The translations under genes and the position numbers were made by a program. From positions 1 through 60,751 of the forward strand of contig NZ_JAPDPH010000012.1 in NCBI RefSeq assembly GCF_026013475.1: a stretch of 60,751 nucleotides of DNA, written 5' to 3'. The DNA comes from Micromonospora yasonensis (GTDB lineage Bacteria; Actinomycetota; Actinomycetes; Mycobacteriales; Micromonosporaceae). The notes under the pieces are model-generated. The model did not search any database and was not told the DNA's origin. It saw only the letters and a list, made by a program, of their open reading frames with translations. Positions 8,002 through 15,070 of the stretch are shown here, in pieces (position 1 is the first letter of the stretch; every line of letters begins with the position of its first letter).

Positions 8002-8244
8002 TCAGCTGGGGAGGGCGGCCAGGTGCTGCTTGACCTGGGTGATCGAGGGGTTGGTGAGGGCGCTGCCGTCGGCGAAGCGCAGGGTGGGCACCGTCTGGTT
8101 GCCGCCGTTGACGCTCATCACGAACTCCGCGGCCTTCGGGTCCTGCTCGATGTCGACCACCTCGTACGCGATGCCCTCCCGGTCGAGCTGCGACTTCAGC
8201 CGGTGGCAGTAGCCGCACCACGGGGTGGAATACATCGTCAGCAT
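8002..8244 (-). CDS. mrx1: Mycoredoxin (glutaredoxin-like, mycothiol-dependent)
   Basis: An 80-residue thioredoxin-fold protein with the CGYC active site in MLTMYSTPWCGYCHRLK and a cis-proline TVPTL. Mycoredoxins use mycothiol to reduce protein mixed disulfides in actinobacteria. The ATG at 8244 is chosen over a longer frame because a strong CTTGGAGGAC ribosome site precedes it. The gene is divergent from uvrD2, as in mycobacteria. Upstream lies a near-consensus sigma-R/sigma-H promoter (8306-8332), consistent with induction by thiol stress. Confidence 0.9.
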   Translation of the reverse strand: MLTMYSTPWCGYCHRLKSQLDREGIAYEVVDIEQDPKAAEFVMSVNGGNQTVPTLRFADGSALTNPSITQVKQHLAALPS

Positions 8245-8305
8245 GGTCAGGTCCTCCAAGGGGATGGCTCGCACCCGGTCCGGGTCAGGCCAGGCTAACC
8301 GCTGC

Positions 8306-8332
8306 AACATCGGCGGGGGCTGGGATGATTCC
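8306..8332 (-). promoter_or_regulatory. Sigma-R/sigma-H type promoter of mycoredoxin
   Basis: On the minus strand GGAAT is followed after exactly 19 nt by GTT. This matches the disulfide-stress sigma factor promoter of actinobacteria. It ends 62 bp upstream of the mycoredoxin ATG. The same GGAAT-N19-GTT geometry precedes the long form of sigR in this window (46063-46089). Confidence 0.65.
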
Positions 8333-8337
8333 TGGCT

Positions 8338-10494
8338 GTGGTGGTTCACTCAGCGGCGGAACGGGTGCTGGCCGGACTGGATCCGGAGCAACGGTCCGCG
8401 GTGATCGCCCCGGCCGGTCCGGTCTGCATCCTGGCCGGCGCCGGGACCGGCAAGACCCGGGCGGTGACCTCCCGGATCGCGCACCGCGCGCTCACCGGGG
8501 ACATCTCCGCCCGGCACGTGCTCGCGGTCACCTTCACCGCCCGCGCCGCCGCCGAGATGCGAGCCCGTCTCACCGTGCTCGGGGTGCGCGGTGTGCAGGC
8601 GCGCACCTTCCACGCGGCGGCCCTGCGCCAGGTCCGCTACTTCGCGCCCCGGCTGCTCGAGGGGCGGGCCATGCCGGAGCTGCTGGACAGCAAGGTCCGG
8701 GTCGTCACCCTGGCCGCCGCCAAGGTCGGCCTGCGCGCCGACCGGGCCGCCGCCCGCGACCTGGCCGGTGAGATCGAGTGGGCCAAGTCGTCGCTGGTCG
8801 AGCCGTCGGAGTACGTGGTCGCCGCGGCCAAGGCGCTGCGCGAGACGCCGTACGAGCCGGCGCGGGTGGCCGAGGTGTTCGCCGCGTACGAGAAGCTCAA
8901 GCGCGGCAACGGCGTGATCGACTTCGAGGACATGCTGCGCGCCGCGGTCTGGGGGATCGAGGAGCACACCGACGTCGCCGAGCAGGTACGCGGCCAGTAC
9001 CGACACTTCGTCGTCGACGAGTACCAGGACGTCAACCCGCTCCAGCAGCGGCTGCTGGAGGCGTGGCTGGGCGGCCGGGACGACCTCACCGTGGTCGGCG
9101 ACGCCAGCCAGACCATCTACTCGTTCACCGGGGCCACCTCGTCCTACCTGGTCGACTTCCCGCGCCGGTACCGGGGCGCCACCGTGGTCCGGCTGGTCCG
9201 CGACTACCGCTCCACGCCACAGGTGGTCGGGCTGGCCAACGCGGTGATCTCGCAGGCCCGGGGCGCCGAGGCCCGGCTGCGGCTGGAGCTGCACGGCCAG
9301 CGCGCGCCCGGCCCGGAGCCCGAGCTGCGCATCTTCACCGACGAGCCGGCCGAGGCCAACGCGGTCGCCGCCCGCTGCCGCGCGCTGGTCGACGGGGGCA
9401 CCCCGGCCCGGGAACTCGCCGTGCTGTTCCGCACCAACGCGCAGTCCGAGGCGTACGAGAAGGCGCTCACCGAGGCCGAGGTCCCGTACGTGGTGCAGGG
9501 CGCGGAACGCTTCTTCGAGCGGCCCGAGGTACGCCAGGCGATGGTGGCGCTGCGCGCCGCGACCCGCTCGATCCCGGGCGAGACCCCGCTGCCGGCGGCC
9601 GTGGTGGAGGGGCTCGGCGCGGTCGGCTGGGCACCCGACGCGGCCCCGGCGGGTGGTGCCGCGCGGGAGCGGTGGGAGGCGCTCGCCGCCCTGGTCCAGC
9701 TCGCCGAGGAGTACGCGGCGACCCCCGAGGTGGTCCCGATCGGCGAGGCCGCCGCGATCGAGCGGCCGGTGACCCTCGCGGACTTCAACGAGGAGCTGGC
9801 CCGGCGGGCGGCGCAGCAGCACGTACCCACTGTGGAGGGGGTGACCCTGGCCTCGCTGCACTCGGCGAAGGGCCTGGAGTGGGACGCCGTCTTCCTGGTC
9901 GGCCTCGCCGAGGGCACCCTGCCCACCGCGTACGCGAAGACGCCCGAGCAGGTCGAGGAGGAGCGTCGGCTGCTCTACGTCGGGATCACCCGGGCCCGGG
10001 AATGGCTCTGGCTGTCGTACGCGGCGGCCCGCTCGCCGGGTGGCCGGGCCCGGCGGCCCTCCCGCTTCCTGCCGCAGCTCGACCGCTCCGGCGGCGGCAC
10101 CGAGCGGGCCGGCGCCGGCGCGGCCCGGCGGACCGAGCGGCGGCGTACCCAGGTGGTCTCCTGCCGGATCTGCGGCGCCACCCTGCTCGCCGGGGCGGAC
10201 CGCAAGCTGGGGCGCTGCCCGACCTGTCCGTCCGACATCGACGAGGAGCTGTACGAGCGGCTGCGCGAGTGGCGGCAGCGGGTGGCCGGGGCGCAGAAGG
10301 TGCCCGCGTACGTGGTCTTCACCGACGCCACGCTCACCGCACTGGCCGAACGGAAGCCCGGCCGCACCGAGGAGCTGATCGCGATCGCCGGGATCGGCCC
10401 CCGCAAACTGGGACTTTACGGCGATACGGTGCTGGCCCTGGTGGCCGGCGCGGCGGTGGACGAGGTCTGCCCGCAGAAAAGTTTCGAAATCTAG
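8338..10494 (+). CDS. uvrD2: ATP-dependent DNA helicase UvrD2 with HRDC domain
   Basis: An SF1 helicase of 718 residues. Walker A is ILAGAGTGKT (residues 31-40), motif II is VVDEYQDVN (about 224), and a late motif TLASLHSAKGLEWD is present. A four-cysteine element CRIC...CPTC (about 604-625) precedes a C-terminal HRDC domain (about 640-710). This architecture is that of mycobacterial UvrD2, a 3'-5' helicase essential in M. tuberculosis. The GTG at 8338 fits the conserved LAGLDPEQRSAV start. It is transcribed divergently from mycoredoxin and precedes whiB7 in the conserved order. Confidence 0.93.
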   Translation: MVVHSAAERVLAGLDPEQRSAVIAPAGPVCILAGAGTGKTRAVTSRIAHRALTGDISARHVLAVTFTARAAAEMRARLTVLGVRGVQARTFHAAALRQVRYFAPRLLEGRAMPELLDSKVRVVTLAAAKVGLRADRAAARDLAGEIEWAKSSLVEPSEYVVAAAKALRETPYEPARVAEVFAAYEKLKRGNGVIDFEDMLRAAVWGIEEHTDVAEQVRGQYRHFVVDEYQDVNPLQQRLLEAWLGGRDDLTVVGDASQTIYSFTGATSSYLVDFPRRYRGATVVRLVRDYRSTPQVVGLANAVISQARGAEARLRLELHGQRAPGPEPELRIFTDEPAEANAVAARCRALVDGGTPARELAVLFRTNAQSEAYEKALTEAEVPYVVQGAERFFERPEVRQAMVALRAATRSIPGETPLPAAVVEGLGAVGWAPDAAPAGGAARERWEALAALVQLAEEYAATPEVVPIGEAAAIERPVTLADFNEELARRAAQQHVPTVEGVTLASLHSAKGLEWDAVFLVGLAEGTLPTAYAKTPEQVEEERRLLYVGITRAREWLWLSYAAARSPGGRARRPSRFLPQLDRSGGGTERAGAGAARRTERRRTQVVSCRICGATLLAGADRKLGRCPTCPSDIDEELYERLREWRQRVAGAQKVPAYVVFTDATLTALAERKPGRTEELIAIAGIGPRKLGLYGDTVLALVAGAAVDEVCPQKSFEI

Positions 10495-10505
10495 CCGTAA
10501 ATCGT

Positions 10506-10535
10506 TTGCCCTCGCCTGTGGGCGAGGAATAGCCT
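10506..10535 (+). promoter_or_regulatory. Candidate whiB7 promoter
   Basis: TTGCCC (10506-10511) and TAGCCT (10530-10535) are 18 nt apart. An AT-rich run (AAAT) lies just upstream of the -35. WhiB7-activated promoters are known to carry an AT-rich element upstream of the -35, so autoactivation is plausible. The promoter lies about 480 bp upstream of the whiB7 start, leaving a long leader. Confidence 0.4.
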
Positions 10536-10624
10536 CAGGACACACCTCGCGAGCGGCGCCATTCTGGCTGCTCACGGGGGATGAGTCCATGGTCGATACG
10601 AGGAACGTGAGGGAGGTGGCACCC

Positions 10625-10879
10625 GTGGAGATCTTCACTTATGAGCGTCCGGCGGCGATGCCAGCTGCCTGCGCTCCGCTGTCGGCTGTTCGGGTGGCCC
10701 TTGCCGCTCGACCGTCGGTCCCGCAGGTGCACCAGGTCCAGGTTCAGGCCGAGCTGAACCTGACCGTGGCGCCGCTGGCTGGGATCGAGGGGACCAGTGG
10801 CTTCACGGGCATGGGCATCGGTGACGTCAAGAAGCGCACGGATGTCCGCGGCGTTCCACCTCGAGGTAGACCGGTCTGA
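10625..10879 (+). CDS. Leader open reading frame (uORF) upstream of whiB7
   Basis: An 84-codon frame beginning VEIFTYERPAAMPAA with GAGGGAGG seven bases before the GTG. An ATG at 10589 in the same frame would add 12 codons. It ends with TGA at 10877-10879, inside the antiterminator hairpin of the whiB7 leader. The sequence has no recognisable domain and is Ala/Val/Pro rich, so the act of translation probably matters more than the product. whiB7 genes of mycobacteria and Streptomyces are known to have uORFs with this role. Not certain to be translated. Confidence 0.5.
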   Translation: MEIFTYERPAAMPAACAPLSAVRVALAARPSVPQVHQVQVQAELNLTVAPLAGIEGTSGFTGMGIGDVKKRTDVRGVPPRGRPV

Positions 10880-10907
10880 TCCATCAGACCACCGGCTCAC
10901 CTCGAGG
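10858..10907 (+). promoter_or_regulatory. Antiterminator structure in the whiB7 leader
   Basis: CCTCGAGGT (10859-10867) can pair with ACCTCGAGG (10899-10907), enclosing a second hairpin GGTCTGAT/ATCAGACC (10873-10890). The last four bases of the outer stem (10904-10907) are also the first bases of the terminator stem, so the two folds exclude each other. A ribosome finishing the uORF at 10877-10879 would cover the 5' arm and favour termination. Confidence 0.65.
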
Positions 10908-10949
10908 CCGCGGAACCCGCAAACCGGGATCCGCGGCCTCAGTTTTTTT
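10904..10949 (+). terminator. Intrinsic terminator/attenuator in the whiB7 leader
   Basis: GAGGCCGCGGA (10904-10914) pairs perfectly with TCCGCGGCCTC (10930-10940), followed within two bases by seven T residues (10943-10949). It is a textbook intrinsic terminator placed 65 bp before whiB7 rather than after a gene. Confidence 0.85.
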
Positions 10950-11013
10950 GCACCGCCGTAGTGCCGAAGGAATGCGATCCACGAGATCGAAGTGAGAGAG
11001 AGGTGACCGGAGG

Positions 11014-11379
11014 ATGAGTCTGGCGTTGGCCCCGCTCGACGTGAGCGTCGAGGTGGAGGCGAACCTGCCCTGCCGGAAGTTCGACCCCGACCTGTGGTTC
11101 TCCGACTCGCCCACCGAGCTCGAGCTGGCCAAGTCGCTCTGCGGGGACTGCCCGCTGCGCGTCGAGTGCCTGGCCGGTGCGGTGGAGCGGGCCGAGCCCT
11201 GGGGCGTCTGGGGCGGCGAGATCTTCGAGCGTGGCGCGGTCGTCCCGCGCAAGCGGCCCCGGGGCCGTCCGCGCAAGGAGGACCTCGCCCGCGACGCCCA
11301 GCTTCGGGTCGAGGCCGAGGCGCGACTGGCAGCCAGTGGGCTGTCCGAGTCGCGCAGCGCGGTCCGGCTGGCGGCCTGA
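11014..11379 (+). CDS. whiB7: WhiB7-type redox-sensitive transcription factor
   Basis: A 121-residue WhiB protein. Iron-sulfur ligands are C20, C43, C46 and C52. The GVWGG turn follows at 64-68, and an AT-hook RGRPRK at 83-88 identifies the WhiB7 (WblC) subgroup. WhiB7 binds the primary sigma factor and activates intrinsic antibiotic resistance genes. The ATG at 11014 has GGAGG directly abutting it; a GTG at 11041 is an alternative. The gene follows uvrD2 as in M. tuberculosis. Its leader (10495-11013) contains a promoter, uORF, antiterminator and terminator. Confidence 0.93.
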   Translation: MSLALAPLDVSVEVEANLPCRKFDPDLWFSDSPTELELAKSLCGDCPLRVECLAGAVERAEPWGVWGGEIFERGAVVPRKRPRGRPRKEDLARDAQLRVEAEARLAASGLSESRSAVRLAA

Positions 11380-11438
11380 CACACCCCGTTCCAACGTCCC
11401 CGCCGGTGATCACCGGCCGAGCGAGAAAGTCGAAACCG

Positions 11439-11615
11439 ATGCTGCATCTGTCGAATGGAACCGAGTTGCAACTACTTCACGAAGCGTTGTCCCGGGCTCG
11501 AATGCGCCGGCCTCAGGCCGGTCGCACCACCACGAGCACTGAGGCAACCCGTTCCGCCCGTACCGTCGCGATGCGCAGCCGCAGCCAGGCGGCTCGCGAC
11601 CTGGGCGTTCTCTAG
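11439..11615 (+). CDS. Small basic hypothetical protein
   Basis: A 58-residue frame starting MLHLSNGTELQLLHEALSRA, ending in a basic Arg/Ala-rich helix (QAARDLGVL). It follows whiB7 on the same strand by 59 bp and is followed by a hairpin terminator at 11634. The amphipathic, charge-patterned sequence looks like a genuine small protein, but the ribosome site is weak (GAGAAAG) and I recognise no family. Confidence 0.45.
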   Translation: MLHLSNGTELQLLHEALSRARMRRPQAGRTTTSTEATRSARTVAMRSRSQAARDLGVL

Positions 11616-11633
11616 ATCCCTACCGAACACGAC

Positions 11634-11663
11634 GGGGGCGGTGGCCGGATGGCCGCCGCCCCC
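11634..11663. terminator. Hairpin terminator after the whiB7 unit
   Basis: GGGGGCGGTGGCC (11634-11646) pairs with GGCCGCCGCCCCC (11651-11663) with one mismatch and a 4-nt loop, between convergent genes. Confidence 0.7.
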
Positions 11664-11730
11664 GTGGCGTCTGGTGGGACGGCCGCCCCCGTGGCGTCTG
11701 GTGGGACGGCCGCCGGTGTGGCGTCTCGTG
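11664..11730. repeat. 27-bp tandem repeat next to the terminator
   Basis: The unit GTGGCGTCTGGTGGGACGG plus eight bases runs 11664-11690, again 11691-11717 with two or three changes at its end, and partially at 11718-11730. It sits between the terminator stem and the stop codon of the ABC1 kinase gene, so it is non-coding. Confidence 0.85.
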
Positions 11731-11735
11731 CCCGC

Positions 11736-13082
11736 TCAGCTCACCGGGGCGAAGCCGGGCAGCCAACGCTCCAGGATCGCCCGGTAGGGCGCCTTCGCCT
11801 CCAGCTGGCAGAGCACCCCGATCGAGCCGAGCGTCACCCGGTGGATCATCAGGTACGCCGGCGGCAGGTTGAGCTGCCGGCTCAGCTGGAACGAGGGCGA
11901 CCGAGGGCTGGCCAGCCGGGTGGCCTCGGCGCGCAGCCAGGCCCGGGTGAACCGGAACTCCTCGTCGGCGACCGGGGTCAGCATCGGTTGAAGCCACTCC
12001 AGCAGGGCCTCCGCGTTGATCGGCTCGGTCTGGCTGACGAAGCCCTCCTTGCGCAGCCCGTCCACCACCCCGTCCGCGTCGCCGCGGATCGCCAGCCCGG
12101 CGATCCGGCCGATCGGCTCGGGGGTGCCCTCCGGCATCCGGGCCACCGCACCGAAGTCGATCACCCCGAGCCGGCCGTCGGGCAGCAGCCGGAAATTGCC
12201 CGGGTGCGGGTCGGCGTGCAGCAGCCCGGCCCGCATCGGCGCGGAGAGGTGCAGCTCCGCCATCAGCCGTCCGGCCTGGTCGCGCTGCTCCTCGGTGCCG
12301 TTGCGGATGATCTCCGCGAGCGGGGTGCCCTCCACCCACTCGGTGATCAGCACCCGGGGCGAGGCGTCCAGCACCTCCGGGATGGAGATCTCCGGGTCGT
12401 CGGCGTACGCGGCCGCGAAGGCGCGCTGGGACTCGGCCTCCAGCTCGTAGTCGAGCTCTTCGGTGATCCGCTCACGCAGCTCGACCAGGAGCGGCTTGAC
12501 GTCCAGCCCGGGCTGGATCGCGCGGAACATGCCGCCCAGCCGGGAGAGCTGCTTCAGGTCGGCGAGCAGGGCGTCCCCGGCACCCGGGTACTGGATCTTC
12601 ACGGCCACGTCCCGGTGCTTCGGGGCACCGTTCGGGCCGTACCCGGGGTCGCGCCAGACCGCGCGGTGCACCTGGCCGATGCTGGCCGCGGCGGCCGGGG
12701 TGTCGTTGAACTCGACGAACCGGTCCCGCCAGTCCGGCCCGAGCTGCTCGGCGAGCACCTTGTGCACGGTGGCGGCCGGCAGCGGCGGGGCGGCCTCCTG
12801 GAGCTTGGTGAGCGCCTGCCGGTAGGGGGCGGCGATCTCCTCGGGAAGCGCCGCCTCGAAGACCGACAGCGCCTGACCGAACTTCATCGCCCCGCCCTTG
12901 AGCTGCCCGAGGACGCTGAACAGCTGCTCGGCGGTGCGCTGCTGGATCTCGGCGGAGATGACGTCGGACGCGAGCCCGGTGACCCGCTTGCCCATGCCGA
13001 GGACGGTCCGACCGGCGAAGCCGAGCGGCAGAGCGGCGAGCTTGGCGGTCCGGGACACGGCCCGGCGCGGGATGTCGGTCAC
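11736..13082 (-). CDS. ABC1/UbiB (AarF) family atypical protein kinase
   Basis: A 448-residue ABC1 kinase. The family N-lobe motif KGGAMKFGQ is at 62-70, the Ala-rich loop AAAASIGQVHRA at 130-141, the ATP lysine in VAVKIQYPG (159-167), the catalytic HADPHPGNF at 289-297 and the DFG at 309-311. These proteins act in quinone or lipid metabolism as ATPases or kinases; a mycobacterial homologue (Rv3197) lies in the same place beside whiB7. GTG start at 13082, 10 bp after the stop of the upstream E1-like gene, so the two form an operon. Confidence 0.9.
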   Translation of the reverse strand: MTDIPRRAVSRTAKLAALPLGFAGRTVLGMGKRVTGLASDVISAEIQQRTAEQLFSVLGQLKGGAMKFGQALSVFEAALPEEIAAPYRQALTKLQEAAPPLPAATVHKVLAEQLGPDWRDRFVEFNDTPAAAASIGQVHRAVWRDPGYGPNGAPKHRDVAVKIQYPGAGDALLADLKQLSRLGGMFRAIQPGLDVKPLLVELRERITEELDYELEAESQRAFAAAYADDPEISIPEVLDASPRVLITEWVEGTPLAEIIRNGTEEQRDQAGRLMAELHLSAPMRAGLLHADPHPGNFRLLPDGRLGVIDFGAVARMPEGTPEPIGRIAGLAIRGDADGVVDGLRKEGFVSQTEPINAEALLEWLQPMLTPVADEEFRFTRAWLRAEATRLASPRSPSFQLSRQLNLPPAYLMIHRVTLGSIGVLCQLEAKAPYRAILERWLPGFAPVS

Positions 13083-13092
13083 CCGGTCATTG

Positions 13093-14205
13093 TTACCGAC
13101 TCGGAGGGCCCGCTGCTGCTCCGAAGCCGGAGCGGGTGGGGCGGGCCCGGATCGGGCGACGTCCGGAGCACCCGCAGGACGGATGCGGCGGCCACTGCCG
13201 GCGGCGGAACCGGCCCGCCCCGGCGACCTCGACCGCGCAGCCGAGGGTCTCCGGGGTGCCGCCGTCGAGGTGGGCCAGCGCCTCGGCGACCGCGTACGCC
13301 GCCGCCGCGAGCCGGGTGGTGGCGGCACAGGCCTGCTCGCCGTCGTCGGCGGCGAGCTGGGCGGCGAGCCGGGGCCAGTCCGGGTCGCGGTCGACCCGGT
13401 GCAGGTCGAGGCAGTGCAGGCAGGGACCGACCGGCGGCCGGACCAGCGGGCCGACCACCGGCACCCCGCCGCGTAGGTCGACCAGGAGGTGCGGCTGGCG
13501 GCGCTGGGCGTACCCGGTGGCCAGCAGGGCGGCGGGCCGGTCGGTGCCGAGCTGGACCACCAGATCGGTCCGCCCGCGCCGGAGCGGGCTGGTCGCCGTG
13601 CCGGGGGCGCACCGGGCGAGCACGGCCCGGACCGCCGCAGCCAGCGGTCGCCCCACCTCGGCCGCCAGGAGGCCGGTCCCGACCAGGTCGGCCGGGCGGA
13701 CCGGCCCGGCCAGCTCGGGCCGGACGTGCCCGACGCCGGCCTGGGCCAGCCCGGCGGCGATCGCCGCGCCGAGCCGGCCGGCACCGGTGACCAGCACCCG
13801 GGCCGCCCGGCGGCGGCGCACCACCTGGGCCGGCGTCGCGGGTGGGCCGGGCACGGCCAGGGCCAGGGCGTTCGCCTCACCGGCGAGCCGGGCCCGGTCC
13901 GGCCCGGCGAGGTCGCGGGGGAGCAGGCTCTGCGCCGGTACGACGAGGCCCGCGGCCCGGAGCGTGTCGAGCAGGATCCGGGCCTCGTCCGGCGCCACCT
14001 GGGCGGTGGACGCGTACGCGAGGACGGCCCGCTCGCTGCGGGTGCCGTCGAGCAGGTCGAGCAGCCCGGCGGCCCGGGGATTCGCCACCTCCAGCAGCAC
14101 CGCGCGGCCGGGCTCGACCCCGAGCTGGAGGGTGTGCCGGTCCCGCCAGAGGCGGGTGAGGCCGGGCAGCAGGGTGGGGCGGGGGAGCGGACTCGGGTGG
14201 GCCAT
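13093..14205 (-). CDS. E1-like/ThiF-type Rossmann protein, TOMM cyclodehydratase C-like
   Basis: A 370-residue protein. The N-terminal 90 residues resemble the winged leader-binding region of azole-peptide cyclodehydratase partners. A nucleotide-binding GAGRLG is at 141-146, and a structural zinc site is suggested by C262-LH-C265 and C344-G-C346. No YcaO, dehydrogenase or precursor gene is nearby, so a thiazole/oxazole peptide cluster is not supported. It is co-transcribed with the ABC1 kinase. Three DnaA boxes lie in its upstream region. The biochemical role is unknown; ubiquitin-like adenylation without the usual catalytic loop is an alternative reading. Confidence 0.7.
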   Translation of the reverse strand: MAHPSPLPRPTLLPGLTRLWRDRHTLQLGVEPGRAVLLEVANPRAAGLLDLLDGTRSERAVLAYASTAQVAPDEARILLDTLRAAGLVVPAQSLLPRDLAGPDRARLAGEANALALAVPGPPATPAQVVRRRRAARVLVTGAGRLGAAIAAGLAQAGVGHVRPELAGPVRPADLVGTGLLAAEVGRPLAAAVRAVLARCAPGTATSPLRRGRTDLVVQLGTDRPAALLATGYAQRRQPHLLVDLRGGVPVVGPLVRPPVGPCLHCLDLHRVDRDPDWPRLAAQLAADDGEQACAATTRLAAAAYAVAEALAHLDGGTPETLGCAVEVAGAGRFRRRQWPPHPSCGCSGRRPIRARPTRSGFGAAAGPPSR

Positions 14206-14244
14206 GACACGAATCGTGACCGTGTCCCCGCTCTCCGTGGATCG

Positions 14245-14307
14245 TTGTCCACAGGTGCGCCCGCCCGTATCCAGGGTTGTCCACAGGCCTGGGCCGGGTT
14301 TTCCACA
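14245..14307. promoter_or_regulatory. Cluster of three DnaA boxes
   Basis: TTGTCCACA occurs at 14245-14253 and 14277-14285, and TTTTCCACA at 14299-14307, all in the same orientation, 32 and 22 bp apart (about three and two helical turns). TTGTCCACA is the actinobacterial DnaA-box consensus. They lie 40-102 bp upstream of the E1-like gene. There is no dnaA, dnaN or rpmH here, so this is not oriC. Confidence 0.6.
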
Positions 14308-14357
14308 ACCAACCGGTAACCGGTGTCGGTGAACCGACAGTCAGGGCGGCAGCGCAT

Positions 14358-14395
14358 GGGGGGAGGAGGCGGGGCCGACGGCCCCGCCTCCCCCC
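14358..14395 (-). terminator. Hairpin terminator after the DUF5679 gene
   Basis: A G-rich arm from 14358 to 14376 pairs with GGCCCCGCCTCCCCCC (14380-14395) with a three-base bulge. It lies 17 bp downstream of the minus-strand stop codon. Confidence 0.65.
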
Positions 14396-14411
14396 GCCCG
14401 ATCCGTACGGG

Positions 14412-14579
14412 TCAGACCTTGGCCTTGCCGAGGATGCGGTTCACTGTTGTGCCGCACACCGGGCACTTGCCCTTGGCCATGTTCATGCCGGTCTTCGAGA
14501 CCTCCACCCGCCCCTCGAAGTCCCGCTTCTCCTTGCACTTCACGCAGTAACCGTTGTAGGTCTGGGCCTGGTCGGCCAC
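14412..14579 (-). CDS. DUF5679 small zinc-ribbon protein
   Basis: A 55-residue protein with two CxxC knuckles, GYCVKCKEKRDF and GKCPVCGTT, typical of DUF5679. The GTG at 14579 is chosen because AGGAGG precedes it; an ATG at 14603 would add eight residues without a ribosome site. The ending NRILGKAKV is basic, suggesting nucleic acid or ribosome contact, but no function is established. Confidence 0.82.
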   Translation of the reverse strand: MADQAQTYNGYCVKCKEKRDFEGRVEVSKTGMNMAKGKCPVCGTTVNRILGKAKV

Positions 14580-15070
14580 GGTAGCCCTCCTCGTCTCGTC
14601 CACCGGACACGCCGTCCCGGCGGGTTCCCTGCGGCGGGCCGCGCGAGCACCGGCGCCGGGGGTTGTCGGCGGCCACGCGCGTGACCGCTGGTTGGCGGAC
14701 CCTACCCAGGTGTGGGCAGTTCCATGTCAGCTGTGCGCCGACTCTGTGAGCTAGTCGACGTCGAGAGTGTGCATGCCGAGTTAGGTCGGATAAGTCAGTT
14801 TGGCGGGGACACGCCGGGTGAATGCACCCACATCCCCCTTCGGGGCGGCCCCGATGCGACGTCCCGTCCGTAGATCACCTAACGTGGTTCATCGCCGGTA
14901 GGTGACGCTCCGGAGTGTCGTACGCGTCTCCCGCAAAGATTTTTTTCAGGACTCCTGACGACCAACCACCATTTTCCGGGCGCGTGTCGTCGTGTTGACT
15001 CTTGCGGACCCCTGGTCAGTACGCATTAGCTTTCCCTCGTGACAGTCATCCGAGGCTGCGCGGACCAGTG
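14580..15070. other. Long non-coding interval before the YgjP-like gene
   Basis: No gene is visible in these 491 bp. The interval has a small palindrome GACGCTCCGGAGTGTC (near 14905), a seven-T run (near 14941), and a TTGACT -35 element at 14995-15000 that could drive the gene at 15071. Local GC is lower than in the flanking genes. A small RNA or long leader is possible but not shown. Confidence 0.4.

Noticed and set aside
13093..14205. Evidence for a thiazole/oxazole peptide (TOMM) gene cluster
   Set aside because: Only the E1-like protein is present; there is no YcaO, no dehydrogenase, no precursor peptide and no dedicated exporter adjoining it.
14245..14307. Chromosomal origin of replication
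   Set aside because: Only three boxes are visible, and none of the origin genes (dnaA, dnaN, rpmH, rnpA) are nearby.
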